Positions 42,401-54,443 of a stretch of 64,000 nucleotides of DNA are shown here, in pieces; position 1 is the stretch's first letter, and every line of letters starts with the position of its first letter. Source of the DNA: Stenogyne calaminthoides (taxonomy: Eukaryota > Streptophyta > Magnoliopsida > Lamiales > Lamiaceae); contig JBBCBC010000017.1 in NCBI GenBank assembly GCA_037126765.1, forward strand, positions 19,769,916 through 19,833,915, given 5' to 3'. The translations under genes and the position numbers were made by a program. The notes beneath the pieces were generated by a model. That model had not been told where the DNA came from and ran no database searches. It saw only the letters and a list, made by a program, of their open reading frames with translations.

Positions 42401-45068
42401 TGCTGACCATCTTTATCTGGTTTAGCGGATGTAAGAGCATCTGGGCTGAATGCAATACCCATAATTGTTTTTTACAATATGTCAAACAACAATCGGTATT
42501 TCCTCTTGAGCATTGGCACGACAAAACCGGCGTATGATGTTTGTCGGCCTCTCGAAAACTCTTTTACGATCGGCTCATCTTCGTTCTCCTGTAATAATGA
42601 GCGGCGAGATCCGTCCTTTTGGTAGGTTGAACAGGCCGGGTTATATCATCATTCGTCGATCGATTTCTTCTCCGATTATTTGCCGAGAGCGGTTCATTTC
42701 CGGAACTTCCGTATTCACTCTTAAATTCCTTAGGAATTCTAGTGCTTCATCTTTGCATCCTTTGGATTGCGATGAGCGTATAAAAAATTTCTCAAGGCAC
42801 CTTTTCGCAGAATTTGCTCGACCTCCATGGATTAGGATCTGAGTGATATTGAACTATGCGAACTTATCATCCACAATCTTTGTTGCGATTCGCATAATTG
42901 CACATTATCTTTCCCATTCCGTGGGTGGCCATCTACAAAGGATGGACCCGATTAAAGTTGTGCATATATATATAAGAACATCACATATCGCGAAACCAAG
43001 AAACAATAAAAAGCATAACACAGGATAAAAACATTTAAGATCAATGGATTTAAAAAAGATACATCAAATAAACATAAATTACGATTTCGTTTTTCGGAAA
43101 GATGATTTTGACACTTAGGAAAAACACTTTGAATCTGAGAGAAATGTCTGGAGTTTTCGGAGAATAAATCGCATGTTTGTGAAATGGAAAACTCTGGTAT
43201 GGTTTTTGATGAACTTTATAATGACGAGGAGGGAAAAAAGAAGACAAGATTTGGAAGATCAACCGTTTGAAAAGATTAAACGCTCAGATTAAGCGGTTTT
43301 GATCGTAGGGTCGGGAAAAGCACGCGTTTGAAAACCTTTTGGATTTAAAAGCACATTTAGTAGCAAGTTAATACATGTTCCCCCGCGTCCGCATTAAATG
43401 ATTTGCGGGAATACGCCACAAGGATAATGGGTGCGATAAAAGGCAAATAATATCGAGATAAGATCCAGATAAATAAGCAAAGAACAAGAGAAAGGAAGGC
43501 GTGATTCGGTTGGTGATATTGTGTCATCAATACCACTTGTCCATGTTGATTTCACTTGTTGATCTTAGTAATGCCTAAGCCTTAAAATTTCCTAACCGGT
43601 CCTTTTAATCGATCTTCTTCACTTGCATCGATTTGTTGAAGTTTCAAGCTCAAGTGATCTTCCTTGAATCGTCGATTTCCTTCGATCCTCCTTGATCGGT
43701 TGAAGTTCCCCCTTCAAGTGATACCATTTTCCCATAGACCGATGTATCGATTTGTTGGAGTTTCAAGCTCGGTGATCTTCCTCATCGATCGATCAACCGT
43801 ATGTAATCGATTTTAGTTGACCTAATCGATTCTTCTCGGATCAAGCCAATTCTTGGGATAAGTGTTACCGCCAAAACTTAGTCTAGAATAGTAGCTTCTA
43901 TTCCCTAAGTTGGCGCGATTTGACATCGTAATTATAAATGCGAATCTTTCGATATGTCAATCCGTAGTAAATTTCTCCAATTATCGGTCGCGTGATTTCT
44001 ACACATTTGTCCTTTTTAGTCTGATTTCTCTAAAAGGTTTTGAGAACTTCAATTTGCATTTGCACCCTTGCTTGGTCTCTATAAATTGGACCAATTGTTT
44101 TACACAACATAACCCAATCACCATACTTATCTTCTTTGTAGAATCATGTATCCTGGTGAACCCTTATTTCCGGTTAAACTTCCGTCAAACACTTTTACCC
44201 CTTTTTCAATGATTTGACTTCTCAAATCATCCATGTGTCCCCTTATCCTTTGTCTTCGTCGTCATCAAAGATTTCACATACAATCGTTGCCAAGATTCTC
44301 TACCACCGAGGCGGCGGTTCTGCTATCGCAACTGAGAAGACACTTCTCCTAACCGTATGCACCTTGTGTGTCTATCGAGATGACGTAACCCGCATCAACA
44401 GACTCAGTCTGAAAATGAACATGAGTTTGATATACGGTCTGCATCAGACAACAGCTGATGCCCGTATATCAACTCACCATTTAACAGCTGGAGAGCCCAC
44501 TGACTCTTTCTTAGGGCTCCTGGCTTAAAAATCCTATCAAGACCGCTCTTGCTCCATTGGTTTTAGCTTCAGCTAGAGCCTTTAGGATTATTTCAAAGCC
44601 TCTCTCACCTTTGTTAAGTGGGGGAAAATGAGAGCATCAGATTTAAAATCTCTCTCTCTCCACTTCTTCAAGGGTTAGGATGAGGGTTTAGTGTTAAGGT
44701 CTTCGGGTTTAGGGTTTAGGGTTTATGAACTGACCTCCGGGTCCTCTTGTACTTGTATCTTGTAATGTAACCTGACCTTCGGGTCTTTATTAATGAAAAT
44801 TTATGTTATTTCATTGTTGTGTAAAATTCATGTATCCTTATGCGATTTTAAGCTTTAATCTTGTGAATACCACTTGTGAATCTTGTTGAATTTCAGCTTA
44901 ATCGACTTACAAAGTATAACTGAACAGATTTAATCAGATAATCCTTTAAACGATCAGTTCATTTAATCTGATAAACTTTAAATCTGATCAGTACCTTCTC
45001 ATATCAATTCCTTGATCGATCTTACGATCGATTGAGATACCAAATTCAACTGATTTCACTAGAACTGA
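42401..45068. other. Non-coding interior of D between pol and the extra ORF
   Basis: No supported gene. It contains an imperfect direct repeat of ~37 bases, 119 apart (43627-43664 and 43746-43782, core TTTCAAGCTC...GTGATCTTCCT). A short run of plant telomere-like units (GGGTTTAGGGTTTAGGGTTTA) lies near 44706-44727. A plus-strand AT-rich tail (TTATTAATGAAAATTTATG, about 44790) resembles a transcript end. Confidence 0.5.
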
Positions 45069-48000
45069 TTAGTTTCTTAACCAGCTGGTTCTGGAGATCA
45101 TTCCATCAAACATTTTAGGTGCATTTTCTCCAAGATCCAGAAGCCCTAGCTCATTGCATAATTCTCTGAATCTTATCTCAGCTAGTGGCTTGGTTAGAAT
45201 ATCAGCTTTCTGTATATCAGTATGAATCTTTTCCATTCTGATATTCTTCTTTTCAACATGATCTCTTATAAAATGGTGTCTGACATCCACATGCTTGCAT
45301 CTTGTATGTAGAACAGGATTCTGAGTGATTGCAATAGCACTATTACTGTCACAGAAAATAGGTACATTCTTAGCTTCAATGTTATAATCTCTCAGCTGCT
45401 GACTAAGCCAGAGCAGTTGGGAACAACAGCTTCCTGCAGCCATATATTCTGCTTCAGTAGTAGATGTTGCAACTGATGTCTGCTTCTTTGAAAACCACGA
45501 GATCAGTTTACTTCCTAAGAACTGACAAGTTCCTGAGGTGGATTTTCTGTCAATCTTGCAACCTCCATAATCAAAAATCGAATACCCACTAAGCTCTAGA
45601 TTATCATCGATGGGTAAAATAAACCAAGGTTCATTGTCCCTTCAGATACTTAAGAATCCGCTTAGGCGCTTCTAGGTGACTTATCATTGGATTTGCACGA
45701 AATCGCACATACACCTCTGCGAAGGTTATATCCGGTTCTTTGGCAAATCGGTATAGTAGAGATCCAATGAGAGCCCTATATTCTTCCGATTTGTTTTCGA
45801 CCATCCTCATACGGATCCATCTTGAATCCGGTCATCATAGGAATTTTGGCTTCCTTGCAATTTTGAACTCCAAACTTAGCCAATAAATTCTAGTGTACTT
45901 TTGCTTGGCGAGATGAATATCCCTTCGCACTTTGCTTCACACTGGAGACCCGAAAGTAATTCATCGACCCATCATGGACATCTCGAACTTCCCTTGCATC
46001 GGTTCTTTGAATCTTTCACATAGACTCTTGTTGGGGATCCGAAGATGATGTCGATCCCCGTGAGATCTGAACCATCGAGAATATCTTTTCCATCTTCTAT
46101 TCCGAATAAGGTTACGTCCCTTTATTCCTTTAGTGAACCCACTTTCGATCAAGAGGCGAGAGAGTGTATCATACCAAGCTCGAGGAGCTGTTTTGAGCCA
46201 TAGAGAGCTTTTCTTATCGGTACACCGGTTGCCCTTTTCAAAGCACGGAGGTTGTTCGACATAAACTTCCTCTGCTAGTACCCCGTTTAAGAAAGCACTC
46301 TTTATGTCCATCGATACGATGAACCCTCTCGTGGGAAGCATATGCGTAAACAACCCGAATGGCTTCTAAGCGGCGAGCGGTGCAAAGGTCTCGTCATAAT
46401 CAATTCCTTCCGATTGTGAATACCCCTTAGCAACAAGTCTTGCCTTATTTACGGTGATGACATTTTTCTCATCTCTCTTGTTCTTGAAGACCCACGCCGT
46501 GCCAATTACGTCTTGATGATTCGTCCATCTGCGGTTCCCAAACTTGATTGGCCGAATATTTTCGGCTCTTCTGCATGGCTAGAATCCAGCTTGCGTCTTG
46601 TAGAGCTTCCTCTATTGTTGTTGGTTCCTTCATAGACAAATAACATCAATACATGGCACTTTCACCAATCTGATGTCTAGTTTTAACTTTATCAGATGGG
46701 TCTCCGATTATCAGATCAGTTGGATGGTGGTTATCCAGTCATACATTACGACGGCGCGTCGGTTTGGAGAACATCATCCATTTCTGATAAAGGTTCATTA
46801 CTAGTGACTGGGAGTGGTGCAGAATTATGATCCACTTGATAAGAACATGTCTCATTTGATGTTGGACTCATCATGTGCTGATGTCTGTTCGTGGGAACTT
46901 CAGATGTTCCCCCTGAACCGGATGGTTCGATTGATCTTTATCTCAAATTTGTATCGCTTCTTCATCGACAGGTTGTTTCGTACCTTAGGATCCGATTGAT
47001 CCGGTGAATCGAGATAGATTTGGAATGTATATTATTCTGATTTCGATTCTTTTTCCTTGATCATTAGCTGATCCATTTTCTGAGCATCAGGTACATGTTG
47101 ATCAGGTACATCTTGTTCTGAGGCAGATTTCTCTTGTTCAGAAGATGCTTCATCAAAGACTACATGGGGTGTTTCTTCCACAAGTAGGGTTAAATCATTG
47201 TAAACCCCGAAAGCCTTCTTTGGATGAGGAATATCCTAAAAATATACCCTCATCGACTTGGCCTCAAAAGTCTTCAACCGACTCTTCCCATTGTTGTGTA
47301 TGAAACACTTACACTAAAAAAACATGGAAGTAAGAGACACGAGGTTTTCTGTCCTTCCACGGTTAAGTAGGGTGTTTTGTAGTGAGCCTTAGTCGAAGAC
47401 ATACATTCGAGTATGACATGCGGTGTTGATTATACACTTTAAACGGCTTGGTATTGCATATTCAGCCAACATCATGCGAGCAACTTCTTTGAGAGTTCTG
47501 TTCCTCCGTTCTGCTACTCCATTCTGTTGTGGCGTCCTTGCAGCTGATGTTTCATGTTGTATACCAAACTTAGAGCAAAAATCAGTAATAAAAGAGTTCA
47601 GAAATTTTGTACCTTTATCTGATCTGATTTTTACTACACGACACCCTTCTCATTTTGTAATCTCTTTAGCGACTCGGGTATCTTCGTTTGTCGTCTCATT
47701 CTTCTTATGTAAGAATATAACCCTGTAAACTTGGAATAGTCATCCCACGATTACGAGTGTATTTTCGTCCGTTGAGATCGACCGGGTGTAATCGGGTCCA
47801 AATAGATCCATATGAAGCATTTTTGTAGTACTTTCTCTTTGGATCTTTGGTCCAGAATTCCTTTGAATGAAGCTTTGACCTGTTTTCCCTTCTGACATGC
47901 AGCACATGTCTGATCCTTTGAAAATACTTCATTCGGAAGTCCTTCCACTAGAGACATCCTTGCTATCTTATTAAGAGTTTTAAAGTTCGGATGGCTCATT

Positions 48001-48480
48001 CTTTTTGTGCGAGCCAAAGCGCTACTTTTGGAACTCTTGACAATCGGGCATGCATTTCTTGGGCAACTGTTCCAATCGGTTTGTGTAAATATTCCCTTTC
48101 CTTGAAACAGTTAGCAAAATCATTTGAGTGGCTCGATTCTTGATAGTGCATTGATCGATCGAGAACTCAACCTTTGAATCCGTTGTCATAAAATTGTGAA
48201 AACCGATAAGAGGTTGTGCTTCGGACCTTTGACATCTGAGACTCGATTACTTGTACATCATCATTCTCTAAGGTTAGAACCCTTTGGTATAACCAAAGTT
48301 ATCATCAAAAGAGTACACGCGGGCCTTTCATTCTATGTATGGTGAGGAGGTGCTTGCTTCTGTCATGTGCCTTGAACATCCACTATCGATTTACCGGGTA
48401 GTTGCTTGCACACCTCCTTTGTTGGCGGACCCCTTGAACACGCAATCGGATCGGGCTTTAGGTACCCCTTTTGGATTGGG
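45069..48480 (-). pseudogene. pol: Pol of D: protease, integrase, RT, RNase H (broken)
   Basis: Minus-strand order: protease active site IDSG (48380-48391) followed by CSRHMT; Gag-pre-integrase with MSHPNFKTLNK and CAACQKGKQ (47751-48017); integrase with an RTPQQNGVAERRNRTL-like core near 47490-47545; RT with SMDIKSAFLNG (about 46260-46320); RNase H 45069-45640, ending ADILTKPLAE ... FRELCNELGLL. The last ~570 bases read openly; most of the rest has a frame change every 100-300 bases. Breaks coincide with stretches rich in CG and poor in CAG/CTG. Confidence 0.85.
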
Positions 48481-51132
48481 TCTGAGGGGTTAGGTTTAGT
48501 TTTGGGGATCCATACAAACGAGCACTTCTATTGTGATCGGTTAGATCGAAGGCCTGATTTGTCTCCCATACTGTCAACATAATCATACGTCTCTTTATAT
48601 GCTTTCGTTTTTTGTATGATTATTAGTGTGAACCTTGGATGACTTAGAAGACTTGGGATTTATCTTTTTTTTTTGTCTTCTTTTCATCCGATTGTGGTTC
48701 TGATGCGTGACCCTAGATTTACGATTATAGGGGTAGGTACGATTTGCTACCATCAAAAGATTCATATCTTTTTGGCATAGGTGGTTTTTGCGGTTTACGA
48801 AGCATGCTTATTAGGCGGTGACCTTGATTGGGTCTCGATTGGACTTCCCTTTACTGGGTTGTCTTTTTCGATTCGATATGTTGATCGATTGAGGTCTCTT
48901 GAAGAATGGGTTCTTCTGTTGATTCTCGGTGATGCTTTACCGATTAGGATCCATTTACTTTCCCCGTACGGTTAGGCACACTTTACTTGCTCAACTGGTC
49001 TTTTTTCCTTATTAGATACATGTTTGACTTTTGGTGTATCTTTGTCGTAAACTTCGTCGATTACACCTTTTTGAGATGAATCGGTAGGGGCTTTTGAGGA
49101 TGTGGAAGGGTTCTCATACCCAAGTCCCTTCTTGTTAATCGTTGTTGAAAATAGGTGTTCATGTTTTTGAGCGGTTTTAGATGATTTTGTGAAAACCTCT
49201 ATTTTCTTACGCATTATCCTCGGATGATTTTGAGACTTTCATGCATTCGGAATAGCTCATTAAATTTTGCTTGAAGAATTTTGAAATCATCGACTTCTAA
49301 CATTTGTTAATATCGGTGATCTTTGATCTGCTTCTCTCGATCGAAGCCTTAACTTTTTGAATGTTACATTCCTCGATTTGTCTTCCGGCGGTTTAAAGCA
49401 ATTTAAGTTCGAGGAGGCTTTATTGAGATCATTCTCCTTAGCAAGTGGTGATTATTTCTAATTCTCGGCTTGTCATTTTAAACCTCCACTATAGCATAAG
49501 TGTCTCATTGCATTGGAGAGATCCTCAAGCAATTGCTCACGAGTAGAGTTTGCAGTCAATCTCCCAAAGGGTGTGCTAATGATAGCGGTGTAAGCGAAGC
49601 AAGCGAGGTTTGGAGGTTACCTCAGATTGGTCCTCCCCGGCCATCAGGCGAGATCTCATCATCGTCGAAGAGAATATCGGATCTTCATTTCATAAAGTCA
49701 GCAATATTTCTTGTCGTCGGTAGAAGTCTTCTCTGAGAGGAGTATCCGAGAGTCCTCGAGGGCGAGATAGGAATCGTCAATTCTGACGTATCGGCAACCA
49801 TGGCTCTTCCGTCCTATAACGTTGCTCTCTTCATTTCTCTTTTCTTCCCTTTCTCTTGGCGTCAGTGCAGGCGTCTGCGCTATAGTGACTGGCTTCTCAC
49901 GGTTGAAGCACGCTCCTTGATCCACCGAACCTTTCCTTCGGGTGAATCACAAATGCATATAGCGTGTCGGTGACTTCCTTTTCGATAGTAGTCCGAGCTT
50001 CTTACATCGATTGGTTATCTCTTCCTTCCTCGATCGATTATCTCTTTTCCTTTCATCTCTGTGATCCCTCCGATCATCGGATCTGGTTCTTCTTCCGGAG
50101 ATCCATTGGCTGATCTCCTATCTCTCCCTCGGCTATGTTGATAGTCCTTATAAAATCTTCGATACTTACCATGTTGGACGTTCGACTTCTCAAGCTTCCC
50201 CGTAAGCGCGAGCGTCTGATACGCGACTCATTATATTCCCACTGAGGTTCGTTGGGCCGTTTACTTCTTTGGTTGCCTTAAAAGCAATCGATTTTTGAAG
50301 TTGAGGCTTGGTGGCACCTCATCTTCATCGACTTGTCCTCTTTCAATCAAATCGAACTCGTGAGCTTTAAGGCTTAAGAACAAGCTACTTGGCTTTATCT
50401 TTGAAATGTCTTGGCAATCCTTGATTACCGTGACCTTCATGTCCCATTTCTTGGTGAGAGACCTTAGGATTTTTGTAGTTGATATCTTTATCGGACATCT
50501 CTCTACCAAGTTCTCGCTTGTTTATAGATATTGTAATCCTTCCATCGAGTTCGTTGATGGTTTTCGTTGGGCAACATCTTGAGTTTTTCGAACTTCACCG
50601 GTTCGGCTTGTAGACTACTGTCTTTTTCTCATTCATTTCCTCGCATATCTCGGCTAGAGTATCCCACATTGCTTTTCGCAGATTTTGAGATATTTAATCT
50701 TTTCCTTGGTGACCTTATTCATTGTTTTTTCATGATAATATGCCTTGCAATAGTATCTAGAGTGTCTGACTTTCTTTCCTCTGCATCCATCAAGGTGGGC
50801 TTTTTTCGACAAGACTTCCGGTGCAAAGTCCGGATCTCCTCCATTGCGGGGTTGTCGTAATAAATGATGATGGGTCCTCTTTCGATGACTTCCATCATTT
50901 TGCCGCTTATCGAACCTAGATGGTTGGACATATATATGGCCCAATCTGCATACTCATCGATTGAGAACTTCGGCAGATCATGATACATACCTGAGGTGTT
51001 ATCCATGCTGAGTGATTTAGGAAAATGAATGAGTTTTAAAAACGGTTTTTCAAGATCGATTCGAGTTGACCACAAAGATTCTTCCTCAAGAATCGATGAT
51101 ACACCAGTCGATTGGTGCGTAGAACCAACCAT
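48481..51132 (-). pseudogene. gag: Gag of D (broken)
   Basis: The ATG at 51132 overlaps the downstream edge of the primer site. The first 137 codons are open and include FSIDEYADWAIYMSNHLGS, a copia Gag start. A UBN2-type Gag core follows with TTKILRSLTKKWDMKVT and KPSSLFLSLKAHE (50261-50509). A long hydrophilic tail follows (48972-49214, KGLGYENPS), as in SIRE Gag. Multiple frame changes lie between pieces. Gag in this lineage is unusually long, which fits the 2.6 kb span. Confidence 0.8.
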
Positions 51133-51133
51133 T

Positions 51134-51145
51134 GCTACGATACCA
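51134..51145 (-). other. Primer-binding site of D
   Basis: Minus strand TGGTATCGTAGC, two bases from the LTR. It is the tRNA-Met site with changes after TGGTATC. The gag ATG follows one base later. Confidence 0.88.
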
Positions 51146-51147
51146 CT

Positions 51148-52689
51148 TGTAGGTCGAGCGGGTTTTGTGAGAGGGGCGTAAGTCTAGAGGGAGGGTGAAT
51201 AGACTTCTGAAAACTTTTGTGCAAATCAGGTGTGAGGGCAGTTAACCTGATCAGAGTGTGAGTGAATCAGTTTGGGCTGATAACCAACTTACTGATCGCC
51301 TGAAGGCAGATCAGTTCGGTAACTATCAGTTTAACTGATGTGTGCGGAAGCTTAAGTTTTACCCGTGTGAAAAACCAGTTTTGATAAATCAGATTCCAAA
51401 GTTAATCTTTTAATCAGTTGAGTGAAGTGTCAAGTTTGATCAGATCAGAAGCTTGGTGCTAACTGATCTCAACTTGGAATATGTATGCGCTTTAAAGGTT
51501 GTGTGCGATTGTGTAATCAGTTAATCAAAGCGGTAAAGGCACACAAGATTTATAGTGGTTCGGACAAACCAGTCCTACGTCCACTCTTCCCTATCACAAG
51601 GGGCACCTACTTAACCAACTGGACTTTGTTTTATGTGTAAGTCCAACACAGTACACCAACTAGATGTTTAAGGAGTTCACACTCAACCGATCCCAGAGAT
51701 CAGAACTAGAAACCCTAGTCCGAATCTTGCTAAACAACTTAACCTAACTTGGGGTTTGGGTAAGATTGTTTTTAGTTCCAACTATGAAATCTTTTCTTGC
51801 GTATAAGCGGCTTAAAAACCTAGATGAAAAGATTTCTATGCTAAGAACTTATGGGATGAACACTTAATAAAAATTAATCTTCTTGTTCGTGTTCTTGTGC
51901 GGAAATCTGATATTAGCTTGAGCTTCTTGATTGTTCAGCGTTTCCGTTATTTTCACTCTAAAGTGTAATCCCATATATATAGACCTTGAAATCAAAGAGC
52001 CGTTGGAGAGCAATTTGAATTTCAGGTTATATTTGGTAGACTTGCAGGCTTGATGTGACGAGCTTCAGGAACGGCATGGCCAAAAGCGTGAATTTGTACT
52101 TTGTAGCCGTTATAGAGGTAGCATCAAATCCATAATTGCGGCTCCGATCATATGTGTCTTGTTCTTATTGGATAGCAGACTCACTTTTTCGGTGTTGTTC
52201 TTCCAACTAAGCTTGACATTCTTCTTGTTCGGATCATCGGCGTATGATTAGGTGAAACATCGATTTCACTGGTGTGGTGACTGATCGATCTGAATCGATC
52301 GATCTACGATAAGTCTTCGGTGCGGTTGACTTAGCTTCAACTAGCGGACTCGTGATGTGTAGGTCTTCTCGTGCGATCTTGAGTATTGAGTTTGATCTTT
52401 ATGACTTTAGCTGAGATATCTGACCAGATCAGAACGATCTGATCTTCTATTCTTGTCTTGCATTCTGGCCTGTCGGATATCAGTTGTCCTTTGAGTCTTC
52501 AGATCTGACCTATACATATTGAGTTTCCCCCTCAATATGTGACCTATCTATTTCATCAGTTGTTCTATACAATCATTATCAATTTGGTCTCCTATAGCGA
52601 GTAATATAAACACCGATCATTAATGTGTCCGGCCGGGTCCTATTACATGTGTTTTTGGAACTTTCATCAAAACTATAAATTTCCCAACA
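51148..52689 (-). repeat. 5' LTR of D, 1542 bp
   Basis: Plus strand TGTAGGTC...CCCAACA, followed by AGTAT. It keeps most CAG/CTG triplets that appear altered in the 3' LTR, though a few sites show the reverse. TATA-like motif at 51971-51982 (minus). Confidence 0.94.
51971..51982 (-). promoter_or_regulatory. TATA box in D 5' LTR
   Basis: CTATATATATGG on the minus strand. Confidence 0.58.
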
Positions 52690-52694
52690 AGTAT
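52690..52694 (+). other. Target-site duplication of D, right copy (AGTAT)
   Basis: Exact match to 38215-38219. Confidence 0.92.
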
Positions 52695-53041
52695 TACTCA
52701 TAACACTGAAGGGTGTTAATAGTGATAACTGAAGAATGTGACTTATATTATAAAATAATATTAGTCATAATGACTTAAGAGTCATGCCTGTAAAAAATAA
52801 AATAGTTTCACGGTGAAAAAGTTTCATAACATACCAAGTCATAAATGAATTGAATTAATCAAAATAAATAAATATTTAAAATATTTGAATTTAAAATTAA
52901 TCATGTAATTAATATTAATTTTTAACACAAAAATTAAAAATAAGATAGATATGTTTTTATCCTAGAAAATTGTTGGAGGGTCAAAATCAATCATAATAAT
53001 ACTTAACCATTTAGATTAAAATTTAATAGTACTTATAAAAT

Positions 53042-53085
<44 letters not shown>

Positions 53086-53235
53086 TCATTGTATAGAAAT
53101 TGAGTATTTTAAACTATAGTGATTTAGAGAAGCAGATGTTGATTTTCAATCAATAGATACGAGATACGTTTAAATTTTGTTTGAATCTATTGAGCATGAC
53201 TTATATTATATATGAGTGATGAGTGATGAGTGATG
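52695..53235. other. Spacer with (AT)n microsatellite
   Basis: Continues the sequence interrupted by D (GAAGGGTGT motif). About 18 AT units at 53046-53082, and a short ATGAGTG repeat near 53212-53236. No gene. Confidence 0.6.
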
Positions 53236-53650
53236 CTTGTGTGCACCAATTATACTAATTTGAATTAATTTTAATTTGGATGAACCATGAACTTTAAACC
53301 CTAAATCATGAATCATTCGGGTCGGGTGAACCATGAACCACTCTAGTCGAATTTGGATCGGGTCGGGTTGCGTTCGGACCTGGTAAAAAAAAAATCAATT
53401 GCATTAATTCTAATTGAGTCACTCTCCTGTGCACCCCATGCACCAATTCAAATTGGTGCAAAATTCAAATTGGTGCAATTGAATTCAATTTTAATTTGGA
53501 TCGATGAATTATGCACTATAAATCCTAACCCCTAAACAATGAACCCTAAATCATATATGAACCATTCGGGCTGGGTGAACCATGAACCACTTGGGCCGAG
53601 TGAACCATGAACCACTCGGGCCGGGTTTGGGTCCGGGTCGAGGAAAAAAA
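53236..53650. repeat. Tandem and dispersed repeats around GAACCATGAACCACTCGGG
   Basis: A ~24-base unit (GTGAACCATGAACCACT-CGGGCCGG) occurs at least three times in a row at 53570-53640 and twice near 53280-53360. The larger block (GTGCACCAATT, AATTTTAATTTGGAT, AACCCTAAATCAT, CGGGTCGGG) occurs twice about 225 bases apart. Not coding. Confidence 0.7.
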
Positions 53651-54002
53651 AACATAAAATTGAAATTAAAGTTAAAAGAAAACTGAAATTGAAAAAAAAA
53701 AACTAAAACTGAAAAGAATAAGAAAAAGAACTCCTAAAATTAAATTGCACCAAATTAATTTGGTGCAAATAATGCACATGAGAATTTGTCATTCTAAATT
53801 GGTGCAAATGGTGCACACAAATATTTGCCCAAATATATTTGTTATAAGGGCACATAATAAATTTTACGTCCTAGTGTTATTATTATCTCGATCTATTTTA
53901 AGTAGTGTATTTACTGTATTTTGGGTCAACACTGGAAACACTGGTATGGATGCTCGGATTTTTAAATTTTCCAAATTTCAAAAATAATATATATTTTTAG
54001 AG

Positions 54003-54150
54003 GCACATTTACGTTAGATTGTCTCATGTGAGATGAGACGGAACATATTTGGATATTGACGCTTTAATATTTTGGATGGTTTGGGTGTTAATTTGTGTTA
54101 AATTGTATCCCGACTCATATATGAGACCGTCTCATATGAATTTTTATCAT
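54003..54150. repeat. GAGACGG-family MITE, copy 4
   Basis: GATGAGACGGAACATATTTGG at the left, TTGACGCTTTAATATTTTGG, then ATATGAGACCGTCTCATATG at the right. Confidence 0.68.
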
Positions 54151-54162
54151 ATTTTTAAGTTT

Positions 54163-54388
54163 AAGTCTTGTATGCATTCAGGTGCACCGTGCATTCATAG
54201 TGCGTATTTTAAAATCATGCAATTTGTTATACTAAAAAGTGCAACTTATTTACACTAAACCGTATAACTATTAATATGAAAAAATAGTTGCATGATTTAG
54301 TGTAAACAGTTGCACTTTTTAATATAATAAATTGCACGATTGTAAAATGCACTATGAATGCATGTGCACTTGGATGTACATGAGACTC
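54163..54388. mobile_element. Foldback/hairpin MITE, 226 bp
   Basis: The two halves are close reverse complements: left AAGTCTTGTATGCATTCAGGTGCA and on to AAAAAGTGCAACT; right AGTTGCACTTTTT and on to TGCACTTGGATGTACATGAGACT. Loop about 60 bases (54246-54307). The whole transcript would fold into one long hairpin. Related to 37427-37844 by its ends. Confidence 0.8.
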
Positions 54389-54443
54389 ACTCGTATTTTT
54401 AAATATTCTTTTGACTTGTACAGTATCTGATGGGAATGACTAA

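Larger units (their letters stand above)
38220..52689 (-). mobile_element. Ty1/copia element D, SIRE-type, 14.47 kb, both LTRs and TSD
   Basis: Minus-strand element with LTRs of 1538 and 1542 bases, primer site TGGTATCGTAGC, purine tract AAAAAGGGGGAAAT and an exact AGTAT duplication. Domain order is gag, protease, Gag-pre-integrase, integrase, RT, RNase H, then ~5.3 kb of extra sequence before the 3' LTR. The great length, long gag and 3' extra region are typical of the SIRE (Sirevirus) lineage of copia. Coding regions are broken in many places. The base changes are not random (see findings). Confidence 0.93.

Noticed and set aside
43910..44528. Two adjacent plus-strand frames of about 100 codons in D
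   Set aside because: They are antisense to D and hydrophobic or random in composition, without domains. Kept only as a note because of the nearby transcript-end-like tail.
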